Notes under the pieces: model-generated | Database searches by the model: none | Told to the model about the DNA's origin: nothing | Seen by the model: only the letters and a program-made list of their open reading frames with translations | From: Mobilicoccus caccae | Lineage (GTDB): Bacteria; Actinomycetota; Actinomycetes; Actinomycetales; Dermatophilaceae | Length of the DNA stretch: 64,000 nt | Assembly (NCBI RefSeq): GCF_030161635.1 | Contig: NZ_BSUO01000001.1 | Coordinates: forward strand, 2,833,199-2,897,198 | Direction: 5' to 3' | Shown: positions 26,041 to 34,453 of the stretch, in pieces | Layout: every line of letters begins with the position of its first letter | How positions within the stretch are numbered: the stretch's first letter is position 1 | Position numbers and translations under genes: made by a program

Positions 26041-26302
26041 GAACGGACCCAGCTTGAGACTCAGCAGCCTACAGGACTCCAGGACCGCCCGCCGCCATCG
26101 ACAGCGACCCGCCCCGACCTAACACCTGGCCCAGATTTGGCTTGCCCCGGACGCCTCTTGATCAACAACGACTAATGCCACTGATATTCGTGGGGCTCCC
26201 CTCGCGAGCCATGCACGCGAGGGGAGCTCACCAGAGAAGAGGCCCGACTCCCGGCTCCTGTAGTTGGAGCCAACGCTACCGCGGCCCCCGACAGCCCGGG
26301 AT

Positions 26303-27462
26303 CTAGAACTTTCCGTTGCGCGTGAATGTCGCATTGGGGCACGTCATGTACCCAACAAGACAAATCGGCGCATAGGCGGATGCACGATAGACGTCCGTTA
26401 CGACGCCCGGCCGAGTAATATAGATCTGATGAGCAGGCATCTGCCGGTGACTGCCCTGAAGAATCGAGTAGCTGCCACCTGGAGTTAGGCGAATCATCAT
26501 CGATCCCGCGATCTTGCTTGCATCAACATTCAGGACTTTGCAAAAGGGATTCGCGGCCGAAAAATTGAAATTGACATCAACATTAACCGGCGTATTACTA
26601 GCCTTCCGTGCAATCATTGCACTGTTCGACTCCTGCCTGGTTGCGACTCGCACCCCATTCTTCCAAACTTCAGTAGGGCCAACCCAGGCTCCTTGAGTCA
26701 CAGACTTATCACTCCAGCGAATGGTCGCCTGCAGGTGCGTCCGATTCTTCTGACTATACACATCCCAGGATCGACCATCACCCTTGAAGTAGTAAGAGTC
26801 GTCATAGCCGCACGGCTCCACAACCCCCACGCGGGCACCTGAACGAAACTCTCGGCGATGAATGTTTTCCAACCAATAGTGGCAGTCGCCTCCGTTGCAG
26901 CAGCAGCCGCGAGGGCTTTGCTGCTTTGGACGGCCGCCGCCGACGACAGCTCCGAGCCACTCTTTTCATCCCCCTTCGGCACCTTGGCAGAGAATCCCCA
27001 GAAGGGAGCATCTTGAGCGTCTGGGTTCACGCTCTCGCCCACTACTTTGTACTCGTAGGTGCCTCCGGGGCGGACCGTGTCGTCTCGATACCCTTCGCTA
27101 GTGCCAGGCACATCCGCGAGGGCTTCTCCATCCCGGAGAATTTGGTAGGACTTGATGTCAGGTCGAGACTCCCAAGCGATGTCAACTCCCTCTGGCGAAA
27201 GCACATAAGCCTGCGCACCATCAAGGAGGCCCACGTCGGCTACGCCGAGACTAGAGTCCTCCAGTTGAACCACTTGAAAGGCCCCATTCTTTGCAACTCG
27301 CCGATCGGTTGATGACCTATCCTTCTTGAGCTTTGCGATTGTCACCCTAGATTTCTTCGACTTAACAGAGCCAGTGTCGGCGCTGGCCAACTGGCCACCT
27401 GAACTGAGAGCGAGGACTCCAGCCACGCTGGCGCACAAGATTCTTGCAGAGTACACTCGCAA
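26303..27462 (-). pseudogene. Secreted protein with FnIII-like and DUF3238-like domains, one frameshift
   Basis: N-terminal frame (27462 to about 26830): signal peptide ILCASVAGVLALSSGGQLASA, an FnIII-like domain (GVDIAWESRPDIKSYQILRD...GGTYEYKVVGE) and GWKTFIAESFVQVP. The next frame continues CGYDDSYYFKGDGRSWDVYS, HLQATIRW and a beta-rich tail to 26303. The join is at the C5 run 26824-26828 (+ strand), where one base is missing. WKTFI plus YYFKGDGRS match the DUF3238 pattern. Probably an exported protein of unknown use; whether truncated in life depends on the run length. Confidence 0.72.
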
Positions 27463-28030
27463 ACCCCTGATTCGATTGAATGTGAATCCCCCAACTGCGG
27501 CTCGCTCACCTTGGAAGCGAGTCCCTGAACGCCTATCGCGGAGAATCGCCAGCGACTATCCCGAGCCGCGGGCTATTCCTCCGTCGAGACAGGTTGGCAA
27601 GGAGTCCCCCCACCCGTTTCGACTCCCTCCAGACTTCCTCCCCACAAAAGGACGCCCGTTCAAGACGTTTGACCGCCCCCCGGCAGTGCTCCCTTGGACA
27701 TCCCCTGAGAAACCATAGCCGCCATCACGTCCCGTGACTAGCGGTTTCGAGGAATCCCCAGTAGTGGACGGATCATGCGTACTCGATCCCTCTCTGCATC
27801 AAGCGTTCCCGCTGGCACGACCCGGACCTTGGGTGCGGACGGCTACGGGCTAAGAACCCGGCAGCAACGCCCAACGACGCCTCCGTCGGACATCAATCCT
27901 GGCGGTCGGCACAGACAGCACCCTCGATCTCAAGGATCGACGACCGCGCTAGTCGCCCGCGCGACTGGACGCCCCCGCTGAGGACCTCGACGCCTCCCCC
28001 GTAGCCCGCAAGATCCGTACAGTGGGCGAC
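27463..28030. other. Intergenic region upstream of the NUDIX gene
   Basis: 568 bases between divergent genes. No frame with coding character or a recognisable product. A TACAGT hexamer at 28018-28023 sits 7 nt before the NUDIX ATG and could be a -10 for a leaderless transcript; the promoter of the secreted protein should lie near 27470-27600. Confidence 0.5.
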
Positions 28031-28501
28031 ATGCCTCGCGTGGACTACATCGATGACCCGCACGCTCCCGAACCCAATTCCGTGGTTCCGTCGGTCGTGG
28101 CGGTGGTGCAGGACGCAGAGAATCGTGTGCTCATGATCCACAAGACCGACAACGACAAGTGGGCACTGCCGGGCGGGGGGCACGAGATCGGCGAGTCGAT
28201 CACCGACACCGTCGTGCGCGAAACCCTGGAAGAGACCGGTTACGAAGTCGCCGTCGAGACCCTCACCGGCACCTACACCAACCCCGGCCACGTCATGGCC
28301 TACGACGACGGCGAGGTCCGCCAACAGTTCTCCCTCGCCTTCCGCTGCCGGCTCATCGGCGGCCAAGCCCGCACCAGCAGCGAGAGCAAGGCCGTGCGCT
28401 GGGTGACCCTCGAAGAGATCGAGGGCCTGCCTCTGCACCCCTCGATGCGCCTACGAATCAGCGACGCCCTCGCCGGCAACGACAGGCCAGTCCTGCGGTA
28501 G
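28031..28501 (+). CDS. NUDIX hydrolase, pSAM2 Pif-like (AICE1)
   Basis: 156 residues from ATG 28031 (GTG 28022 is an in-frame alternative). Nudix box is seen as GGGHEIGESITDTVVRETLE followed by ETGY, matching GX5EX7REUXEEXGU with the catalytic REx2EE. The pSAM2 immunity factor Pif is a Nudix-motif protein that blocks redundant transfer; position in an AICE supports that role, but a nucleotide-pool function is possible. Its last 51 bases overlap the opposing HD gene. AICE2 has a close paralogue with the same arrangement. Confidence 0.88.
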   Translation: MPRVDYIDDPHAPEPNSVVPSVVAVVQDAENRVLMIHKTDNDKWALPGGGHEIGESITDTVVRETLEETGYEVAVETLTGTYTNPGHVMAYDDGEVRQQFSLAFRCRLIGGQARTSSESKAVRWVTLEEIEGLPLHPSMRLRISDALAGNDRPVLR

Positions 28502-29053
28502 CCCGAGCCAAGCCTTGCCGACCCCTGACGCCGCCAACAGCGTCGACCGAGACCGGGTCACCGCGCGGAAGACAGGGTCCTCGGGACCGTAGCGAGTGAG
28601 AATCTCGGCGACGCGGCGCTCGTCGACGATCAGCTCCCCCTTGGGTGACACGGCCAGGTCACACATCGTGAGAAGGTCCAACTCCTTGGACGGCGGCTCC
28701 GAGAAGGCGTGCAGCTCGTCTCCCAGCCCACGCTCGTCGGCCTCGAACGACGCCCCCGTGTGAAAGGCCACCAACTCCACCACAGCCGCCGGAACCCCTA
28801 CAGCGACGAGGTGCCGCGCCCCATCCACGGGATGGAAGCCCAGATGAGCCACACCCGGCGAATAGCCGACGTCATGCAGCCACGCCGCCATCACCACCCG
28901 CTCCGACACCTGCGCATGCCGCTCCGCGAGCCCCTCCGCCAGACGCCCGACCGCCGACAGGTGCTCCCAGCGCGGGTGCATATCGCCGACGAGCTCGTGC
29001 GCCAACTCCCGGCATCGCTCGACCGTCCACATCGGTTCAGTCTGCACGCTCAC
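28451..29053 (-). CDS. HD-domain phosphohydrolase-like protein (AICE1)
   Basis: 200 residues from GTG 29053 (or ATG 29032). HD motif AAWLHDVGY preceded by a His in RWEHLSAVGRLAE and followed by HPVDGARHL and FHTGA, giving the metal ligands of an HD phosphohydrolase. C-terminus ends LGLPQDWPVVAGEG. Converges on and overlaps the NUDIX gene; the same overlap is kept in AICE2, so the pair travels together. Substrate unknown; nucleotides are likely from the fold. Confidence 0.83.
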   Translation of the reverse strand: MSVQTEPMWTVERCRELAHELVGDMHPRWEHLSAVGRLAEGLAERHAQVSERVVMAAWLHDVGYSPGVAHLGFHPVDGARHLVAVGVPAAVVELVAFHTGASFEADERGLGDELHAFSEPPSKELDLLTMCDLAVSPKGELIVDERRVAEILTRYGPEDPVFRAVTRSRSTLLAASGVGKAWLGLPQDWPVVAGEGVADS

Positions 29054-29076
29054 CGCTCCCGCGCTCCCGTCGCCTC

Positions 29077-29180
29077 GTGAGAACTTTCCTTACTGACTCA
29101 AGGGCGCGCCTGCGGCGCGCCGCGCACGAACCGGGGCGGGGTTCGGGGCATGCGGCCTCCGGCCGGTCCCCTCCCCCGCC
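29077..29180. other. Conserved noncoding block with GC hairpin, AICE1 right end
   Basis: A 27-nt segment at 29077-29103 (GTGAG.ACTTTC..TACTG..TCAAGG) matches 22 of 27 positions with 51776-51802 of AICE2, followed in both by GC-rich stem-loops. Here GGCGCGCC (29103-29110) pairs with GGCGCGCC (29114-29121), then GGCCTCCGGCC. No coding frame. It lies just upstream of a leftward gene in both elements, so a promoter-leader, a structured RNA or a DNA-processing site are all possible. Confidence 0.5.
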
Positions 29181-29606
29181 CCTCCCGCGCGCAATGCCCA
29201 CCGAGGACGCCCTGCGCCAATGACGAACATCGACACCCCGAAGCACCTCGAGCCCGAAGACCAAGACAGTCCGATCCCAGGAGGTCAGAACGCGCGGGGG
29301 TCGGCGACACAACTCCTTCGCCGCTACGACCGCCACTGACCGGACACCGAAGCATCCGGCCGACTCCGGACCGCGTCAAGGGCGCCGACGGCGTCGCTTC
29401 GCGATGGACTACGTCCACCCTTGACCCGGCCACTCCGCCGACCTCCTATGCTCCGCCATCCGATCAGCGGCTACCTCTGCCCGTGTCCCCCAGGTGTCCC
29501 CGTAGAACCGCAAACAGCCGCAACCAACCGGTGACTCTCGCCTTGGGGACACGTCCTGAGCTGCGACAACGCCGCCAACGAGGACAACCGCAGAGTCGAC
29601 ATCGGC
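29181..29606. other. AICE1 right-end region without a gene
   Basis: 426 bases between the structured block and the middle att copy. No supported gene. It contains the GTGTCCCCC/GTGTCCCCG tandem at 29483-29505 that pairs with the copy near attL. Confidence 0.5.
29483..29505. repeat. Tandem GTGTCCCC motif near right end of AICE1
   Basis: Matches 21 of 23 positions with 10462-10484, in the same orientation, 101 nt before the middle att copy. Candidate arm-type site for Int1; see the left copy. Confidence 0.5.
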
Positions 29607-29651
29607 CTCCTAAAGCGGGTGTCGCAGGTTCGAATCCTGCCGGGGGCACCA
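29607..29651 (+). repeat. Middle att: tRNA-Arg 3' fragment between AICE1 and AICE2
   Basis: Identical to 10347-10391 over 45 bp; the next base also matches (C at 10392 and 29652). No 5' half of a tRNA precedes it, so it is not a functional tRNA. It is attR of AICE1 and attL of AICE2. Confidence 0.93.
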
Positions 29652-29665
29652 CTTATCGTCGCTGG

Positions 29666-29954
29666 TCAGGTCCCGTATCTGCCTTCCAGGGCGACTCTTT
29701 CAACTCCCGAAGTAGGGCCGTTGTGGCACATTTGTGGCACATGGGCGTCAAGCGAACGGCCCACGGCGTCGAGGTCGTCGGGGAACAAGGCGGCGTAGAC
29801 ATCGAGGGTCATGGCCGCCGAGGCGTGGCCCAACATCTGCTGGACGGCCTTGACGTTCGCGCCCGCGGCGATGGCCAGAGACGCGGCCGTGTGGCGGAGG
29901 TCGTGCACCCGGAAGTCCTGGATTCCCGCCGCCGCGCATGCGGGCTCGAACACA
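29666..29954 (-). pseudogene. Tyrosine integrase of AICE2 (Int2), C-terminal part
   Basis: Begins at the ACACA target copy (29950-29954) and reads VFEPACAAAGIQDFRVHDLRHTAAS with the HxxR box, then LGHASAAMTLDVYAALFPDD with catalytic Tyr. Joined to 34459-35294 after removing the 4499-bp transposon plus one target copy it restores a 374-residue integrase (junction WRRRVFEPAC). Lacking the N-terminal domains and first Arg, this fragment is inactive. Confidence 0.9.
29718..29741. repeat. GTGGCACA tandem near left end of AICE2 (possible Int2 arm site)
   Basis: A 24-bp segment built of TTGTGGCACA and TTTGTGGCACA recurs identically at 52648-52671 near the other end of AICE2 and not in AICE1. It overlaps the codons for the end of int2. 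Each AICE thus has its own end-specific tandem motif. Confidence 0.55.
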
Positions 29955-30025
29955 TGTCGACGACGCGTGAAAACTGAGCAGGAGTCGACGGGCGAGAACT
30001 GAGCAGCCCGGGGAGCCTGGGCGGG

Positions 30026-31426
30026 GTGATCACCGTGGAGGACTGGGCTGAGATTCGTCGTCTGTACCGTTCGGAGGGGTTGTCGAAGGCGGCGATCGCC
30101 CGCAGGTTGGGGATCTCGCGGAACACGGTCGCGAAGGCGTTGGCGTCGGACGGGCCCCCGCGGTACGAACGACCGGCGAAGGGTTCGCTGGTCGACGCGG
30201 TCGAGCCCCGGGTCCGGTTGCTGCTGGCCGAGTACCCGACGATGCCCGCGACCGTGATCGCCGAGCGGATCGGCTGGGAGCACTCCTTGACGATCCTCAA
30301 GGACCGCGTCCGCGACCTGCGGCCCTTGTATCAGGGCATCGACCCGGCCGACCGGGTGGAGTACACCCCCGGTGAGGTCGCCCAGTGCGATCTGTGGTTC
30401 CCGCCCGTACCGATCCCGGTCGGCAAGGGCATCGAGCGGATCCTGCCAGTCCTGGCCATGACGAGCGGATACTCCCGGCACACGTCCGCGGTGATGATCC
30501 CCTCCCGGCAAGGAGGCGACATCCTCGCGGGCATGTGGCGCCTGCTCGCCGGCCACCCGACCGACCCGACACGGCCCGGGTGGGGTCGGTGCCCTCGCGC
30601 CCTGGTGTGGGACCGGGAGTCAGCGATCGGTGGCAAGGGCAAGCCGACTCCGGCCGCAGCCGCGTTCGTGGGCACCCTCGGCGTCCGGTTGATGCTCGCG
30701 CCCGCCCGCGACCCCGAGTTCAAGGGTCTGGTCGAGCGACGCAACGGCTTCTTCGAGACCTCCTTCCTGCCCGGTCGCGTGTTCACGAGCCCGGCAGACT
30801 TCAACACCCAGATCAGCGAGTGGCTCACCACGAAGGCCAACACGCGGTTCGTCCGCTCGATCGGGGCCACGATTACCGACAGGTGGCCGATCGACCGGGC
30901 CGCGATGATCACCCTGCCCCCGGTCGCCCCACAGGTGGGGCTACGCGCCAGGGTGCGGCTGGCGCGGGACTACTACGTGCGCATCGACGCCAACGACTAC
31001 TCCGTCGACCCATCGATGATCGGCCGGTTCGTCGACGTCGTCGCCGGTCCCGACCGCGTCACCGTCACCCACGAGGGCGCCGTCGCCGCCGACCACGCCC
31101 GCTACTGGGGCAGCGCAGCGACGATCACCGACCCGAACCATCAGGCCACCGCCAAACGGTTGCGCGGCGACTACCAGGCCACCCGCGCCGCCACCGCCCG
31201 GCGCCACCAGCTACGCGCCCACGCCGACGGGCACGCCGTCGCGCTGCGGGCGCTTCCCGACTACGACGCCCTGTTCGGCATCGACTTCCACACCAACCCC
31301 ACCACCCCGCACACCCCCGAGCCCGTGACCGACTCCGTCCGTGAGCACGAAGCCGAAGCGGCCGACGGGCCCGATGGCTCGGCCCCCGGCATCATCCGCC
31401 CCACCTCCCAAGGAGCTACGTCCTGA
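30026..31426 (+). CDS. istA: IS21-family transposase IstA (transposon 2)
   Basis: 466 residues from GTG 30026. HTH start WAEIRRLYRSEGLSKAAIAR and LGISRNTVAKAL; catalytic core AQCDLWF, ALVWDRESAIG and KGLVERRNGFFE; C-terminal YVRIDANDYSVDP beta-barrel region. Diverged from the IstA of transposon 1. Stop overlaps istB (TGATG). Confidence 0.93.
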   Translation: MITVEDWAEIRRLYRSEGLSKAAIARRLGISRNTVAKALASDGPPRYERPAKGSLVDAVEPRVRLLLAEYPTMPATVIAERIGWEHSLTILKDRVRDLRPLYQGIDPADRVEYTPGEVAQCDLWFPPVPIPVGKGIERILPVLAMTSGYSRHTSAVMIPSRQGGDILAGMWRLLAGHPTDPTRPGWGRCPRALVWDRESAIGGKGKPTPAAAAFVGTLGVRLMLAPARDPEFKGLVERRNGFFETSFLPGRVFTSPADFNTQISEWLTTKANTRFVRSIGATITDRWPIDRAAMITLPPVAPQVGLRARVRLARDYYVRIDANDYSVDPSMIGRFVDVVAGPDRVTVTHEGAVAADHARYWGSAATITDPNHQATAKRLRGDYQATRAATARRHQLRAHADGHAVALRALPDYDALFGIDFHTNPTTPHTPEPVTDSVREHEAEAADGPDGSAPGIIRPTSQGATS

Positions 31427-32391
31427 TGACCCCCACCACCGCTGTCGCCGATGCACTCGACGAGGACACCACCGCGCCTGCCGCACTGCCCGCCGGCGAC
31501 GAGGACCCCGCCGCGCGCGCGGACACCGGACGAGGCCGCAAGCGAACCAGCAAGCCGGTGCTTGCCGCACCGACTCCCGCACCGCCCGCGCCCGCAGGAG
31601 CGCCAGGGATCGCCGCTGCCGCGTCCGGCGCGCGGCTGGACTCCCAGATCGCCTACCTGACGCGGGTCCTGAAGATGCCCACGATCGGGCGGACCTGGGC
31701 CGACCTGGCCGACCAGGCCCGCGACCTGGGCTGGTCCCACGAGGAGTACCTCGCCGCCGTGCTCGAGCGCCAGGCCGCTGACCGCGAGTCCGCCGGGACG
31801 ATGATGCGCATCCGCACCGCGCACTTCCCCGCGATGAAGACCCTCGAAGACTTCAACTACGACCACCTGCCCTCGCTACGCCGCGACGTCCTGGCCCACC
31901 TCGCCACGTCCACCTACGTGCCGAAGGCCGAGAACGTCGTCCTGCTCGGCCCGCCCGGCATCGGCAAGACCCACCTCGCCATCGGCCTCGGGATCAAGGC
32001 CGCGCAGAACGGTCACAGCGTCCTGTTCGACACCGCGTCCGCGTGGATCAACCGCCTCACCATCGCCCACCAGGGCGGTCAGCTCGACGCCGAGCTGAAG
32101 AAGATCCGCCGCTACAAGCTGATCATCGTCGACGAGGTCGGCTACATCCCCTTCGACACCGACGCCGCGAACCTGTTCTTCCAGCTCGTCGCCTCACGCT
32201 ACGAACAAGGCTCGATCATCGTCACCTCGAACCTGCCCTTCGGCCGCTGGGGCGAGACCTTCAGCGACGACGTCGTCGCCGCAGCCATGATCGACCGCCT
32301 CGTCCACCACGCCGAAGTCCTCGCCCTATCCGGCGACTCCTACCGCACCCGCGCCCGCCGCGACCTACTCGCCCAAGACCGCGACCGCTGA
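31426..32391 (+). CDS. istB: IS21-family helper ATPase IstB (transposon 2)
   Basis: 321 residues from ATG 31426. An about 60-residue Ala/Pro-rich N-terminal extension precedes the DnaC-like ATPase: Walker A LGPPGIGKTHLAIGL, Walker B LIIVDEVGYIPF, VTSNLPFGRWGE. Longer at the N-terminus than typical IstB (about 250-270). Confidence 0.93.
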   Translation: MTPTTAVADALDEDTTAPAALPAGDEDPAARADTGRGRKRTSKPVLAAPTPAPPAPAGAPGIAAAASGARLDSQIAYLTRVLKMPTIGRTWADLADQARDLGWSHEEYLAAVLERQAADRESAGTMMRIRTAHFPAMKTLEDFNYDHLPSLRRDVLAHLATSTYVPKAENVVLLGPPGIGKTHLAIGLGIKAAQNGHSVLFDTASAWINRLTIAHQGGQLDAELKKIRRYKLIIVDEVGYIPFDTDAANLFFQLVASRYEQGSIIVTSNLPFGRWGETFSDDVVAAAMIDRLVHHAEVLALSGDSYRTRARRDLLAQDRDR

Positions 32392-32568
32392 ACAACCACC
32401 CACAGTCACAACCGGCCCCACCGGCACACACAAGACGGATTGCCACCCGCGGCATGTGCGTGCGTTCAGTCCGCCAGTCAGCGGTACGGACAGGGGTGAC
32501 CGTCAGGCCGGGGCGATGAGATCACAATCACGCATTGACCGAATGAACGATATGGGTCAAAGTGTCTC

Positions 32569-33411
32569 ATGCTCAATCGCAAAAACAACCCACCCGCCTC
32601 GATCGTGGTGGAGCGAGCCGACTCGCGCGTGCACGCCTGGGTCACCGGGCCCACCGAGGCACCGCTCATCGTCCTGACGCACGGGGCGGCCATGGACCAT
32701 CGGATGTTCGATCCGCAGGTGGAGCCCTTGGTCGAGGCCGGCTATCGGGTCCTGACGTGGGACCTTCGTGGTCACGGGGACTCGCAGCCGCTCGGTCGCT
32801 CACCGATTCTCGTCGGCGACATGGTGGACGATCTGCTCGCACTGCTCGAGCGCCTGGACGTGAGGGGACCTATCTGCGTCGGCGGTCAGTCGTTGGGGGG
32901 ATACGTCGCGCAGGAGCTGGCTTTTCTGCACCCGCAACGGGTGAGTGCGATGGTGATCGTGGGCTCGACCTGCATCACCCTGCCCATTCCGCGATGGGAA
33001 CACCTGGCCCTCAGGTCGTCCGTCGCGTGGTTCGCGGTGTGGCCATGGGACCATTTCCGGCGCACCATCGCCCGCGCCACCGCTCTCACCCCGGACGTGC
33101 AGGAGTATGCGGCCGACGCCGCCTCCCGAATGTCGAAGCGGGACTTCGTACGGGTGTGGTCGGGACTGTCGGAGTCCTTGCACCCCGAACCGCACTACCG
33201 CATCGACATACCGCTCCTTCTCGCCCACGGGGACGCCGACCGGACCGGCAACGTCGCACGCACCGCGGGCGACTGGGCTCGCAGGGACCCTCAGTGTCGA
33301 TACGAGGTCATCCCGAAGGCGTCGCACAACGCCAACCAGGACAACTCGCCCGCCTTCAACCGGGTGCTCCTCGACTTCCTGGCCGAGCACTACCCAACGG
33401 CTCGTTCATGA
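32569..33411 (+). CDS. Alpha/beta hydrolase, transposon passenger
   Basis: 280 residues from ATG 32569. Alpha/beta-hydrolase fold: IVLTHGAAMDHRMFD (oxyanion HG), WDLRGHGDSQP, nucleophile elbow GGQSLGGYVAQ, acid in LLLAHGDADRTGN, catalytic His in KASHNANQDN. Triad complete. Upstream of and overlapping a TetR gene (ATGA), so probably regulated by it. No signal peptide. Lies after istB but inside the terminal repeats. Substrate unknown. Confidence 0.88.
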   Translation: MLNRKNNPPASIVVERADSRVHAWVTGPTEAPLIVLTHGAAMDHRMFDPQVEPLVEAGYRVLTWDLRGHGDSQPLGRSPILVGDMVDDLLALLERLDVRGPICVGGQSLGGYVAQELAFLHPQRVSAMVIVGSTCITLPIPRWEHLALRSSVAWFAVWPWDHFRRTIARATALTPDVQEYAADAASRMSKRDFVRVWSGLSESLHPEPHYRIDIPLLLAHGDADRTGNVARTAGDWARRDPQCRYEVIPKASHNANQDNSPAFNRVLLDFLAEHYPTARS

Positions 33412-34070
33412 CGACCCGACGCGACCGCCTCTTCGATGTCGCTGCAGACCACTTCGTCCGATTCGGTTTCCGCAAGGCCAGCATCTCCGGCATCACGCAC
33501 GAGGCGAAGGTGTCCAAGGGCGCCCTCTACCTGGAGTTCGCCACGAAAGACGACCTGTTCACCCAAGTGGTGTACCGGGAGTTCCGGCTCTACCTGCAGG
33601 ACGCTCTGGCCCGCGTTCAGAACGACCCGGAAGGTGGTCGCCTGTCGCGCATCTACCGCCACTGCCTCGCCGCGCTCCTGAAGCGCGAGTTCCTGGTATC
33701 GCTGTACACCGATACCGACGGAGCCCTAACCGGTCTACTCGTTCAACACGGGCCGGAGCGATACGGGCCCCGCGTGGTCCTCGGGGAGACCTTCCTCGCA
33801 CGTCTGCAGCAGGCGGGACTCGTCACCCCGACCATTCCCGCAGCGTCACTGAGTCACACCCTCAGCGTGCTCACGACCGGCCCCCTCCTCGCCGAACCGC
33901 TGCTCCGCCGGGAGGACAGTCCACCACTGCGCGAAACCCTCGGAGCCATCAGCGACATGATCTCTACTTCATTCGAGATCTCCGGACCCGACGTCTCCGA
34001 GGGCAAGGAGGCCTTCGCCGATCTCGTCCAAGCGCTCATCAGTGAACTCGATCCCGAGAGGCTTGCTTGA
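33408..34070 (+). CDS. TetR-family regulator, transposon passenger
   Basis: 220 residues from ATG 33408. N-terminal TetR HTH: FDVAADHFVRFGFRKASISG, VSKGALYLEFATKDDLF. The C-terminal ligand domain is all-helical with no specific match. Coupled to the hydrolase gene by ATGA, suggesting autoregulation of that pair in response to a hydrolase substrate. Confidence 0.9.
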   Translation: MTTRRDRLFDVAADHFVRFGFRKASISGITHEAKVSKGALYLEFATKDDLFTQVVYREFRLYLQDALARVQNDPEGGRLSRIYRHCLAALLKREFLVSLYTDTDGALTGLLVQHGPERYGPRVVLGETFLARLQQAGLVTPTIPAASLSHTLSVLTTGPLLAEPLLRREDSPPLRETLGAISDMISTSFEISGPDVSEGKEAFADLVQALISELDPERLA

Positions 34071-34453
34071 CCGTTCTCCATCGACCGAGGCTCCTCGCGA
34101 CGGCAATAGAAGAGTGCATCAGCGCGTGAGCGGGGGTGCCGAGTTCTGTCAAGGAGGGCCGCCGCAATGGCGCCTACCCACATACGTGGCCGCTTGCGCA
34201 AAGCAGACGGCGGCTCGACGCCCGCGTCTTTCCAGTGCCTCGGTGCGGCCCAGTTCAACGCGCGCTTCTCGACAGGTGAGGACGACCACGAACGCGGCGG
34301 CTATCTGGCTTCCGAGGAACCGTGCGTGACCAGGACCACAACTCCGGCTTCACCGTACGAGAGTGATGTCGGACACACACGACCGTCGGCGCGTGCTCAG
34401 ACTGCTCAGTTTTCAGCCGTCGACATCTGCTCAGTTTTCACCCGTCGTTGACA
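34071..34453. other. Noncoding right end of transposon 2
   Basis: 383 bases from the TetR stop to the transposon end. No coding frame I can support; the last about 60 bases hold two CTCAGTTTTCA subrepeats and the terminal inverted repeat. Confidence 0.55.

Larger units (their letters stand above)
10392..29651. mobile_element. AICE1: integrated actinomycete integrative and conjugative element
   Basis: 19.3 kb bounded by att copies. Leftward operon pra-tra-rep-xis-int with overlapping genes, divergent XRE regulator, then membrane and secreted cargo genes, NUDIX and HD genes. This is the gene set of AICEs such as pSAM2 (RepSA-like initiator, FtsK/SpoIIIE-type TraSA-like translocase, Pra, Nudix-type Pif). 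int, xis, rep and pra are intact; tra is split by a 9.2-kb transposon, so it is presumably conjugation-defective on its own. Confidence 0.88.
29955..34453. mobile_element. 4.5-kb IS21-family transposon with hydrolase/TetR cargo, inserted in int2
   Basis: Ends TGTCGACGACGCGTGAAAAC and (reverse) TGTCAACGACGGGTGAAAAC with two mismatches; each end has two GAAAACTGAGCAG-type subrepeats, as expected for IS21. Flanked by ACACA (29950-29954 and 34454-34458). Carries istA, istB, an alpha/beta hydrolase and a TetR regulator, all rightward. Confidence 0.92.

Noticed and set aside
26303-27462. Programmed -1 frameshift in the DUF3238 gene
   Set aside because: No convincing slippery heptamer at the G5/C5 run; a homopolymer indel is simpler and fits the other five cases.
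29607-29651. Possible second tRNA-Arg
   Set aside because: Only the 3' half from the anticodon loop is present; no acceptor 5' strand or D arm, so it is an att copy. The same holds for 52769-52813.
29464-29652. Open frame reading VPPAGFEPATPALG (also 10327-10515 and 52507-52860)
   Set aside because: This peptide is the known artefact of translating the reverse strand of a tRNA 3' half; all three copies coincide with att cores.
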